From contig CALZIH010000179.1 of assembly GCA_945787305.1 (NCBI GenBank), positions 6,176 through 12,407 of the forward strand: a DNA stretch of 6,232 bases, read 5' to 3'. The DNA comes from an uncultured Desulfobulbaceae bacterium (GTDB taxonomy: Bacteria; Desulfobacterota; Desulfobulbia; Desulfobulbales; Desulfobulbaceae). The notes beneath the pieces were generated by a model. The model was not told the DNA's origin. It did not search any database and saw nothing but the letters and a program-made list of their open reading frames with translations. Both the position numbers and the translations under genes were made by a program. Shown here one piece after another: positions 1 through 5,894 of the stretch (its first letter is position 1; each line of letters starts with the position of its first letter).

Positions 1-1
1 C

Positions 2-283
2 AGGGTGAATGAAATAATGCTCGGGATTATCGACACCAGACACGGCCCTGGCACACGCGGATGGGAAGCCCTTTCGGAACAGGAACGACAGCAGGTACTC
101 GGACACACATTGACCGGCCGCACCGGTACCCCTGAAGAGGTAGCGGAAACAGTGCTCTTCCTCTTGGAAAAAGGGGATTTCATAACCGGGACAACCTTGC
201 GCCTTGATGGAGGCTTTATCCTGGGCAACGAAGACGTTGCTCAAATGCCGCCTGGTATACTTGAAAGTAACCCTCAAGGATAA
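2..283 (+). CDS. Short-chain dehydrogenase/reductase (SDR), C-terminal part, cut by the left edge
   Basis: The frame is open from the first complete codon (AGG, base 2) to TAA at 281-283. The GTG at base 5 is an internal valine, not a start. The peptide opens RVNEIMLGIIDT, which matches the SDR stretch RVNxIxPGxIxT that follows the catalytic YxxxK, with Leu in place of the usual Pro. It continues with the SDR tail: RTGTPEEVAETVLFLL, then TGTTLRLDGGF, the conserved turn and strand at the subunit interface. About 93 residues are visible, so roughly the first 150-170, including the Rossmann nucleotide-binding motif and the Ser-Tyr-Lys catalytic residues, lie outside. The family reduces or oxidises carbonyl/hydroxyl groups with NAD(P)H in the cytoplasm. 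FabG-like and pteridine-reductase-like roles are both possible, and the substrate cannot be named from this part. The gene is tail-to-tail with the next one, 6 bp between stops, with no visible terminator. Confidence 0.9.
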   Translation, partial: RVNEIMLGIIDTRHGPGTRGWEALSEQERQQVLGHTLTGRTGTPEEVAETVLFLLEKGDFITGTTLRLDGGFILGNEDVAQMPPGILESNPQG

Positions 284-289
284 GCAGAA

Positions 290-544
290 TCAGATATCGC
301 GTGCCCAGTCTGGAATACGGCGGAGAATATACTCGGATACCGCCTCTTTCTGGTCGTCCTGAGCTACCGGGCTTACTTCAGCCATCACCTCTTCGAAGTC
401 AAACCAGCAGATTTCTTTATTTTCCTGATTATATACCGTCAGAATTCGGTGATCAGTCTGATGGATATCTTCTTCTTCTTGGATGGCCGCTACAATGCGT
501 GCTGCCTCTTCATAGGGCAGAAATCGAATTTCTTCACTGCTCAT
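290..544 (-). CDS. Hypothetical acidic 84-residue protein
   Basis: An ATG at 544-542 opens an 84-codon frame ending in TGA at 292-290. A GAGAGG (560-555) lies 10 nt upstream of the ATG as a plausible though loosely spaced ribosome-binding site. The product is strongly acidic: it begins MSSEEIRFLPYEEAARIV, carries an EEED cluster near residue 24, and ends RRIPDWARDI. It has one cysteine, no signal peptide and no membrane segment, so it is probably a small soluble cytoplasmic protein. I recognise no family. It lies on the same strand downstream of rpmB, but a terminator separates them and the gap is 152 nt, so it probably has its own promoter; I found no convincing one. Codon-like composition and the ribosome-binding site favour this frame over the plus-strand frames that overlap it. 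Confidence 0.65.
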   Translation of the reverse strand: MSSEEIRFLPYEEAARIVAAIQEEEDIHQTDHRILTVYNQENKEICWFDFEEVMAEVSPVAQDDQKEAVSEYILRRIPDWARDI

Positions 545-641
545 GACCTGTCAACCTCTCACTTCCAAGATACAATCGTATTTGAATTCATATTGCGGGG
601 AAACAAAACCCATAAAAAACGGGTACTCAATGCCGGGCAAC

Positions 642-675
642 AAAAAAGGCGAGAAGATAACTATCAACTCGCCTT
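642..675 (-). terminator. Intrinsic terminator of rpmB
   Basis: Read on the minus strand, AAGGCGAG (675-668) pairs with CTCGCCTT (653-646), an 8-bp stem around a 14-nt loop. The stem runs directly into a U tract complementary to the six A at 642-647. It begins about 21 nt after the rpmB stop codon, so it should end the rpmB transcript before the 84-residue gene. Confidence 0.8.
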
Positions 676-696
676 AAACCCGATAAAGCAAAACGT

Positions 697-891
697 TTAC
701 GATGGCTTTACAACTGCACCCGACCGGATACAACGAGTGCATGCATTGATACGAACAACGCGCCCACTGCCGGTCACCCTCCGGACCTTTTGCAGGTTAG
801 GCAGCCAACGACGACGATTTTTATTGTGGGCATGACTGACATTATTCCCTGTTGCCGGTCCTTTACCGCAGATTTCACATATTCTTGCCAT
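697..891 (-). CDS. rpmB: 50S ribosomal protein L28 (bL28)
   Basis: This 64-residue protein is full length for bL28, a small basic protein of the large ribosomal subunit. It opens MARICEICGKGPATGNNVSH, with the family signature of CEICGK, GNNVSHAHN and RRWLPNLQKVR, and ends with CTRC and a short tail. The two cysteine pairs (C5/C8 and C51/C54) make it the zinc-binding, C-plus form; many bacteria carry a cysteine-free paralogue used in zinc shortage. The start is well supported: GAGGAG (905-900) lies 8 nt ahead of the ATG. A promoter at 935-963 and a terminator at 642-675 make it a single-gene transcript. It is divergent from the small cysteine-rich gene at 1175. Confidence 0.97.
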   Translation of the reverse strand: MARICEICGKGPATGNNVSHAHNKNRRRWLPNLQKVRRVTGSGRVVRINACTRCIRSGAVVKPS

Positions 892-934
892 AATATATTC
901 TCCTCAGAAAGGCTTTCTTTTCATGAATTTCATA

Positions 935-963
935 TTATTACCTATCTGCTCTCAAAATTGCAA
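935..963 (-). promoter_or_regulatory. Probable sigma-70 promoter of rpmB
   Basis: On the minus strand TTGCAA (963-958) and TAATAA (940-935) are separated by exactly 17 nt, which places the transcription start near base 928 and a leader of about 37 nt before the rpmB ATG. TTGCAA is its own reverse complement, so on the plus strand the same hexamer stands 16 nt before TACGAT (980-985). A weaker divergent promoter sharing this -35 element is therefore conceivable. Confidence 0.5.
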
Positions 964-1174
964 GCCCTTTTCCCTCATCTACGATTTTTTACCGGCAATA
1001 CCTCTGCCACCCTTACGGCGGCAGGCTGCGTTCATCTGTATCAGGAAGAATCGCTATGGCGAACCCATGAAAAACCGTATCTCCATCTACCTGTTTTCAG
1101 GATAACAAATACCGTGGAGCCGGTATTTTCTTATTTATCATTTCCATATATACAGCTAATCATGGGAGGACGAT
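964..1174 (+). other. Gene-poor stretch between the rpmB promoter and the 54-codon gene
   Basis: I see no credible gene of normal size here on either strand. Visible elements are a T run (985-990), a small hairpin CTGCC/GGCAG (1004-1008 with 1020-1024), a 12-codon frame opening with ATG at 1067 and closing with TAA at 1103-1105, and a terminator-like hairpin starting two bases later. Together these could form a leader or attenuator for the gene at 1175, but nothing matches a riboswitch class I know. An AT-rich TATATACA (1147-1154) might hold a -10 element, but I find no matching -35. Confidence 0.4.
1107..1136 (+). terminator. Terminator-like hairpin ahead of the 54-codon gene
   Basis: AAATACCG (1107-1114) pairs perfectly with CGGTATTT (1121-1128) around the 6-nt loop TGGAGC, followed by a U-rich but interrupted tail (TCTTATTT). 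The tail is T-rich only on the plus strand. The stem is AT-rich, so it would be a moderate terminator or an attenuator. It lies about 40 nt before the ribosome-binding site of the gene at 1175. Confidence 0.4.
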
Positions 1175-1339
1175 ATGAAAACAAGTCATCATTTTACCTG
1201 TATTAAATCCGGACTGCCTTTAACCAACCCCGGCGTATGCCTCATGTGTAAACGCTCCTGCCGCTTTGCTGGAAGCCGTGGAAAACGTTACCAGAGTAAC
1301 CGAGCGCGCAAGTCTACCCGTAAACCGCTTGTGCAATAA
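1175..1339 (+). CDS. Small basic four-cysteine protein, unknown function (54 residues)
   Basis: An ATG at 1175 follows an excellent ribosome-binding site, GGGAGGA (1164-1170), by 4 nt, and the frame runs 54 codons to TAA at 1337-1339. The product has two parts. The N-terminal part (residues 1-30) holds two adjacent histidines (H5, H6) and four cysteines, C9, C22, C25 and C29, giving C-x12-C-x2-C-x3-C (VCLMCKRSC). This looks like a small metal site, most likely zinc. The C-terminal part (30-54) is very basic, with RGKRYQ and RARKSTRKP, as in ribosomal or nucleic-acid-binding proteins. There is no signal peptide. I do not recognise a family. The neighbour across the intergenic region is rpmB, which with the basic tail hints at RNA or ribosome binding, but that is inference. 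It probably ends at the strong terminator at 1482. Confidence 0.6.
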   Translation: MKTSHHFTCIKSGLPLTNPGVCLMCKRSCRFAGSRGKRYQSNRARKSTRKPLVQ

Positions 1340-1481
1340 ATCGGTTCTCGATCTGTCCCGGACAGGTTGCACAACCAAGGGTACCCGTACCACAGGTAAA
1401 CATTGCCTCTATCCTCCTTGTAAACACTCATCAGTGGCACCACGACTTGTGCTTATCGTCCCCCCTTTCTTTCCTTGCGTC
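1340..1481 (+). other. Structured 3' region between the 54-codon gene and its terminator
   Basis: This 142-nt stretch has no good plus-strand reading frame. It is rich in short hairpins: CTGTCC/GGACAG around a single C, GGTTGCACAACC, the palindrome GGGTACCC, CACT/AGTG and GTGG/CCAC. Together with the terminator this could be a long 3' untranslated region or the body of a small RNA. A competing short frame with a good ribosome-binding site lies on the opposite strand (1314-1403). Confidence 0.35.
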
Positions 1482-1509
1482 CCTGCTCCCCAAGGAGCAG
1501 GTATTTTTT
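1482..1509 (+). terminator. Strong intrinsic terminator
   Basis: CCTGCTCC (1482-1489) pairs perfectly with GGAGCAGG (1494-1501) around the tetraloop CCAA, followed by TATTTTTT. The opposite strand lacks a U tract after the stem, so it works only on the plus strand. It ends transcription from the 54-codon gene and insulates the kinase gene, whose ATG is 68 nt further on. The kinase promoter must therefore lie within 1502-1576 or be read through to; I see no clear one. Confidence 0.85.
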
Positions 1510-1576
1510 ACTCGATCTTTAAGCAACGCTTCGCTATTTCCTCGAATTCGCGCTGAAAATGCAGTAAATTCACTCC

Positions 1577-3850
1577 ATGTTGACCAGTCTGCGCGGTAAA
1601 CTCATTTTTATTTTCATCCTGCTCACTGTTTCAGTGGTCATTATCAGCAGCGGTTTTGCTCGATACAAGCAACGTCAATTTGCTCTCGATATGGCACAAG
1701 AGCGTGCCAAAGTCGATCTCCAGCTCCTGGACTCCGATATTCAATCCGTTTTCAGCTGGATCAATCGCGACCTGTTAATGCTTCGTGATCTTTCCAGCCT
1801 CCACAACATACTCAACGCCACATCAAGCGAGGAACACATAAATGGGCTTCATGAGTTCCAAGACGCCTTAATCTCTCTGGCAACACATCATAAAATTTTC
1901 CAACAGATACGACTGATCGATGCCGACGGCAATGAACTCATCCGGGTGGATTCCAAAGAAGATAAGGCCTGGTTGACACCACAGCACCTTTTGCAGAATA
2001 AATCGAACAGGTATTATTTTCGCCAGGCAATGCGTCATGAGGAGGATCGGATCTATATTTCACCAATGGACCTGAACATTGAACAGGGGAAAGTAGAACA
2101 TCCCGTTGTACCGGTGATAAGATACGCGACGCCGATTATAGATGATCTCGGAAGAAAAAGAGGGATACTCATCCTCAATGTACTGGGCTCAACATTCCTT
2201 GACCTTTTACAGGAACGCCAGGAAAAAGTAAGCCCTGGTACGGCCTATTATCTCCTTAACCGTGACGGCTATTTCCTTTTTCACAGTGACCAGAAAAAAC
2301 GATTCGGTTTTATGCTTAACAACGAGGAAAATTTTTTCAATGACGAGCCCGACCTGAAAAACCTCATCCTGGAGCAGAGCAAGGGAACCCGGATCAAGAC
2401 CAGCGAAAGGACCTATCACCAAACCCTGTTTGCCTTCAAACGTATCAATCCTTCCCCCCTTGAGTCCACCGAATCACCGGACTACTGGGTCTTGCTGACT
2501 ACGGTGGACAATGCCGAACTCTTGGTCGGCATGAACGAGCATATCCAGATCTTCATTCCTTTCACCCTCTTGCTCATCGTCCTCTGTATTGGTGCAGCCG
2601 TCCTGGTGGCTTGGAACTGCTCCAGACCTATTGTTTCCCTCGCATCCGCTGCAAAACAGATTCAGGATGGTGACCTTTCAGCCAGGGCACAGGTGTACAC
2701 CTCCGACGACATGGGAAAGTTCGGCAATCTTTTCAACGAGATGGCGACAAAGCTGGAACAAACCATCAGCCAGTTACGGCTCTCTGAATCAAAATATCGG
2801 CAAATCTTTGAAAATTCCAGAGACTGTATTTTTGTTACCGATTTGCACTTCAACATTATCGATATCAACGATGCGGGAAATACCTTATTCGGCGTTGATG
2901 AACGAATCGGAACCGAACAACTCTTTCTCAAATTTTTCCGGACCACCGATGGCAGAAAGGACACGCCCTTCATCCAGGAAAAGATACAGGAAAAAGGATA
3001 CATAAAGGATCATGAAACCTGGCTGCAGCGCATTGACGGTTCAACGCGCCACTGCATCCTGACCGCGACATCGAGATATGATGACATCGGCACTCCCCTG
3101 GGTTACGAAGGCATCCTCCGTGACATTACCAAAGAAAAACAGCGGCAACAGGCTGAACAAGAGTTCCACAAAAAACTACAGGAGGAGGTTATCCTTGCTG
3201 AGGAGCGAGAACGTCGACACATGGGTCAGGTCCTCCACGAGGAAATGGCCCAGAATCTGGCGTTGGTCAACCTGAAAATGCAGGAGGTCGAAAGAAAAAC
3301 ACTGGATTTACCCTCTAGTCAGCAGGTAACGATCAGAGAACACATGGGTGACATCAGAATGTTAATCAAACTGATGATTCGCCAGATCAGAACGATGATC
3401 TTCGACCTCTATCCGGTCATTCTTGACAATCAGGGCCTTGTTCCCGCCATGAACTGGTATGGTGATAACTTCACCCGCCGGACAGGCATTGAGGTGTCGG
3501 TCTATGGTATCCCTGGCTCGCTTGGCTTGTCGGAGTCACAAAAAATATATTTGTTCCGGTCATTTAAAGAACTATTACACAATGCCTGGAAGCATGCCGA
3601 TGCTAAGGAAATCGTTGTAACGGTTAAAAAAAAGGATCGCCATGTACGACTTACAGTCGATGATGCGGGAAAAGGGTTTCAACCGGAAAAAATTGACACC
3701 AGAAAAATGGACCTCAAAGGTATAGGGCTGGTCAGTATCAGACAATGGATAACAGCCATCAACGGCACCATGTCTATTGAGTCTGAGCCCGGTAAAGGGG
3801 CCAGAATATCCATTGATATCCCACTGGAACAGCTTGAGGAACCTTCATGA
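1577..3850 (+). CDS. Membrane sensor histidine kinase, Cache-HAMP-PAS-HisKA_3-HATPase (NarX/DegS class)
   Basis: This 757-residue kinase should detect a periplasmic signal and phosphorylate the regulator encoded next. Order: membrane helix (about 8-27); periplasmic domain (about 30-318) of double-Cache type, with IRLIDADGNELIRVD at 111-125 and RIYISPMDLN at 158-167; second helix (about 324-347); HAMP (348-400, P351, DMG 378-380); PAS from SESKYRQIFENS (403) to about 520; a charged coiled stretch; the HisKA_3 box with phospho-acceptor H554 in VLHEEMAQN; and HATPase_c with N669 (KELLHNAWKHA), DAGKG at 696-700 and GIGL at 715-718. The residue after H554 is Glu where Asp is usual; Q559 keeps the spacing of the phosphatase DxxxQ motif. 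The start is set by an in-frame stop at 1565 and by the first helix, although no good ribosome-binding site precedes it. The stop overlaps the regulator ATG. The ligand is unknown. Confidence 0.95.
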   Translation: MLTSLRGKLIFIFILLTVSVVIISSGFARYKQRQFALDMAQERAKVDLQLLDSDIQSVFSWINRDLLMLRDLSSLHNILNATSSEEHINGLHEFQDALISLATHHKIFQQIRLIDADGNELIRVDSKEDKAWLTPQHLLQNKSNRYYFRQAMRHEEDRIYISPMDLNIEQGKVEHPVVPVIRYATPIIDDLGRKRGILILNVLGSTFLDLLQERQEKVSPGTAYYLLNRDGYFLFHSDQKKRFGFMLNNEENFFNDEPDLKNLILEQSKGTRIKTSERTYHQTLFAFKRINPSPLESTESPDYWVLLTTVDNAELLVGMNEHIQIFIPFTLLLIVLCIGAAVLVAWNCSRPIVSLASAAKQIQDGDLSARAQVYTSDDMGKFGNLFNEMATKLEQTISQLRLSESKYRQIFENSRDCIFVTDLHFNIIDINDAGNTLFGVDERIGTEQLFLKFFRTTDGRKDTPFIQEKIQEKGYIKDHETWLQRIDGSTRHCILTATSRYDDIGTPLGYEGILRDITKEKQRQQAEQEFHKKLQEEVILAEERERRHMGQVLHEEMAQNLALVNLKMQEVERKTLDLPSSQQVTIREHMGDIRMLIKLMIRQIRTMIFDLYPVILDNQGLVPAMNWYGDNFTRRTGIEVSVYGIPGSLGLSESQKIYLFRSFKELLHNAWKHADAKEIVVTVKKKDRHVRLTVDDAGKGFQPEKIDTRKMDLKGIGLVSIRQWITAINGTMSIESEPGKGARISIDIPLEQLEEPS

Positions 3851-4491
3851 TTACAACGTTTCTTGCCGATGACCATCAAATGTTTCGTCAGGGCCTCCGG
3901 ACGCTACTTGCCTCGACCACCGACATAGAGGTCGTGGGGGAAGCCAGCGACGGCCAGGAAAGCCTACGCAAACTGGAAAAACTGCAACCGGACGTGGCAG
4001 TTCTTGACATAGCCATGCCCGGCTTGACCGGAATTGAAGTAACCAAACGGCTGGCAAAAATTGCCCCCCAGACCCACACCCTGATTTTAACAATGCATGC
4101 CGACTGCTTTTATGCGGTCGAGGCACTCAAGGCCAATGCGCTTGGATTTATGCTCAAAGAAGAGAGTTTTGACATGCTCATTGACGCCATTCGAACAGTA
4201 GCGGAGGGAAATATGTTTGTCTCTCCGACTCTCGAGACCCCTGTATTAAAGGAATTTGTGGGCCTTGCCCGTCAGTCGGCTGACAGCGGCAGTAGCATCC
4301 TGACCGAACGGGAACGGGAAATTCTCCAGCTCGTTGTTGAAGGGTTGACCAATCTGGAAATTTCCGAAAAACTTTGCATCTCCGCCAGTACGGTGGATAC
4401 GCACCGGAAAAACATAATGGCAAAGCTGGACATTCATTCCGTGGCAGGCCTTGTCAAATACGCGATCCGTCACAAAATAGTTACCTTATAG
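3847..4491 (+). CDS. Response regulator, NarL/FixJ type (REC plus LuxR helix-turn-helix)
   Basis: This 214-residue cytoplasmic DNA-binding regulator is the partner of the kinase. The receiver domain (1-120) keeps the acidic pair D8/D9, the phospho-acceptor D54 in VAVLDIAMPG, the switch threonine T82 and K104 in FMLKEE. After a linker (about 120-148) comes a LuxR/GerE helix-turn-helix (150-210), starting LTEREREILQLVVEGLTN, with recognition helix around STVDTHRKNIMAKL (181-194). Length and residues are typical of an active regulator. The ATG overlaps the kinase stop (ATGA), and GAGGA (3836-3840) sits 6 nt ahead, so translation is probably coupled and stoichiometry linked. The targets are unknown; the convergent lipoprotein pair and the operon itself are the nearest candidates. 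The gene ends 40 bp from the convergent lipoprotein stop, with no clear terminator between. Confidence 0.96.
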   Translation: MITTFLADDHQMFRQGLRTLLASTTDIEVVGEASDGQESLRKLEKLQPDVAVLDIAMPGLTGIEVTKRLAKIAPQTHTLILTMHADCFYAVEALKANALGFMLKEESFDMLIDAIRTVAEGNMFVSPTLETPVLKEFVGLARQSADSGSSILTEREREILQLVVEGLTNLEISEKLCISASTVDTHRKNIMAKLDIHSVAGLVKYAIRHKIVTL

Positions 4492-4531
4492 GCCCCAGGT
4501 TCCACGCCACAACGCAACAGACCGACACGAC

Positions 4532-5152
4532 TCAATACAGCACCTTGTCGAGAAACGGCTCCCCAGGCGCTTCCTCCCCGCCCTGCTCATCGAGCCCCAG
4601 GCCAAGCATACGCAAGCTGTTTTCATCAAGACAGAGCCGTTTTTCATAAACGGATCGAATAGAGCTATCACCGGGTTTAACCAAACGAACAGATAAATAC
4701 ATGACTCGGTTGGCCATGGTATATGTACCCACAACCACCCCTTGCGCCCGTCGTTTTCCTTTGAGCTCGTAGAGGTCGCGGGAGAGCATAAACTCCCCCT
4801 CTTCCGGAGATATGACGACATCACCCCGTAGTTTTATCTCATGGACGGTAAAACCCTGACGGACAAATGCAGCGGCGATACTGTTTTGCAGGCTGCGACC
4901 AAAGCTTGTACTGTCCCCAAGGTTATCGTTATTAACAAGGGTCGTGACAAGAACCGGTTGTTGGGGTTGACGCGGCAAGAGAGGTGGGTACGAACGGTCA
5001 ATCAATTCTTTCCCAATGTCTTGACCAAGGGATATCAGGTTGACTTCACCCCCTAAAACACTTTCGAGCCGGGTGCAGTTCAACCGACTGCAACCGGCAA
5101 ATGAAGTGAGGAGAACAAAAGAGAAAAGGAGAACAAGAGTAAGCCGTTTCAT
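4532..5152 (-). CDS. FlgO-family outer-membrane lipoprotein
   Basis: Read from the ATG at 5152 the protein has 206 residues. It opens MKRLTLVLLFSFVLLTSFAGC: positive residues, a hydrophobic core and a lipobox-like FAGC with lipidation Cys at 21 (Phe at -3 is less usual than Leu). The mature part carries the FlgO pattern: strand QPVLVTTLVNNDNLGD (65-80), SFGRSLQNSIAAAFVRQGF (83-101), GEFMLSRDLYEL (119-130) and VGTYTMANRVMYLSVRLV (141-158). In Vibrio, FlgO belongs to the outer-membrane parts around the flagellar motor; many species carry FlgO-domain lipoproteins elsewhere, so a flagellar role is not implied here. A TTG at 5161-5159 overlapping the upstream stop (TTGA) would add three residues. 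I prefer the ATG because the signal peptide is then standard. No ribosome-binding site is visible, so translation probably couples to the preceding gene. Confidence 0.85.
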   Translation of the reverse strand: MKRLTLVLLFSFVLLTSFAGCSRLNCTRLESVLGGEVNLISLGQDIGKELIDRSYPPLLPRQPQQPVLVTTLVNNDNLGDSTSFGRSLQNSIAAAFVRQGFTVHEIKLRGDVVISPEEGEFMLSRDLYELKGKRRAQGVVVGTYTMANRVMYLSVRLVKPGDSSIRSVYEKRLCLDENSLRMLGLGLDEQGGEEAPGEPFLDKVLY

Positions 5153-5157
5153 GGGGA

Positions 5158-5832
5158 TCAAAATCGCGAGCTGGTCAGTTCAAGTTCATCTGCGGGCGTA
5201 ACCTGCTGATAATGCCAAAAATCAGGATCATCAATATAATATACATCAGACTTACGCATGAGATACAGGTTATCATCAACCATGGAGGTGGTAATAATCA
5301 CTTCGTAATGCCCGCCATCCACCGTCGTTGTCAATAAAACGTCTGCAGCAGCGGCAGCGGCAATCGCAGCTATCTCAAAGGGGGCGTTGCGAAAAACCAT
5401 AACACCGGCGGTCAGTACGGTCAATGTCCCCGGCCGGAACCACTGATAACTTTTTGCCTGATGATAGAGAACCTGTATTTTGTAATCGAGAATAAGACTG
5501 TCCGCCTCTTTTTCAGCTTGAGTCGGTACACCGAAATTAACCAGCTGGGTGGTGAGGAGGTCATTGAAGCCCTCGTCAAAGGGAAAGGTTTCACCCGGTC
5601 CGCAGTTGTCCGGCTGTCCACAGCTGTGCTTAACATAAACGGTTCGGTCCAGGTACCCCTGAGAAATGAGCTCGGTATTGACCTGGTTGGCCACATCGTT
5701 TGCCAAAAGATCCCAATGGTGGGCAGCCCGCATTTTTTGCTGCTCACTGTAGGGGTAACCTATTGGTTGCGGGGAACGAAGACAGCCGTTGAGGAGAAAT
5801 AAACAGAGACAAAAAAAAATAAGTCCACGCAT
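5158..5832 (-). CDS. Uncharacterised lipoprotein, partner of the FlgO-like protein
   Basis: The ATG at 5832 gives 224 residues starting MRGLIFFCLCLFLLNGC, a clear lipoprotein signal peptide with lipobox LNGC and lipidation Cys at 17. The same frame stays open upstream to a TTG at 5910, but that would put 26 polar residues ahead of the signal peptide, so I reject it. The mature part begins with a helical stretch (LLANDVANQVNTELIS, 42-57), a strand (TVYVKHS), a cysteine pair (C71, C77), a helix (FNDLLTTQLVNFG, 89-101) and a strand (SLILDYKIQVLYH, 112-124). An alanine-rich hydrophobic segment follows (153-166) and the tail is acidic. The helix-strand-helix-strand order recalls CsgG/FlgO-type periplasmic domains, but I do not recognise a named family. 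The stop is 5 nt before the FlgO-like ATG, so the two are one operon and probably one envelope complex. Confidence 0.75.
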   Translation of the reverse strand: MRGLIFFCLCLFLLNGCLRSPQPIGYPYSEQQKMRAAHHWDLLANDVANQVNTELISQGYLDRTVYVKHSCGQPDNCGPGETFPFDEGFNDLLTTQLVNFGVPTQAEKEADSLILDYKIQVLYHQAKSYQWFRPGTLTVLTAGVMVFRNAPFEIAAIAAAAAADVLLTTTVDGGHYEVIITTSMVDDNLYLMRKSDVYYIDDPDFWHYQQVTPADELELTSSRF

Positions 5833-5894
5833 ACCTGATCTGCCTTTAGGGTTAAGGGAGTACACGTTGCATGCACCCCCGTGAAGAAGACTCG

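Noticed and set aside
449..835. Plus-strand 128-codon frame
   Set aside because: It is antisense to rpmB and the 84-residue gene and crosses the rpmB terminator; the product has no family features.
923..1105. Plus-strand 60-codon frame starting at ATG 923
   Set aside because: It overlaps the rpmB promoter and leader, has no good ribosome-binding site, and the translation looks like noise with no domain pattern.
1434..1451. Sigma-54-like TGGCAC followed by TTGTGC
   Set aside because: The GG and GC elements are 13 nt apart rather than the required 10, and the spot lies inside a transcript ahead of a strong terminator.
1266..1556. Plus-strand 96-codon frame from a TTG at 1266
   Set aside because: It runs out of frame through the 54-codon gene and across the strong terminator hairpin, with a rare start and no ribosome-binding site.
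5461..5802. Plus-strand 113-codon frame inside the lipoprotein gene
   Set aside because: It is antisense to a protein with a clear lipoprotein signal peptide and has no independent support.
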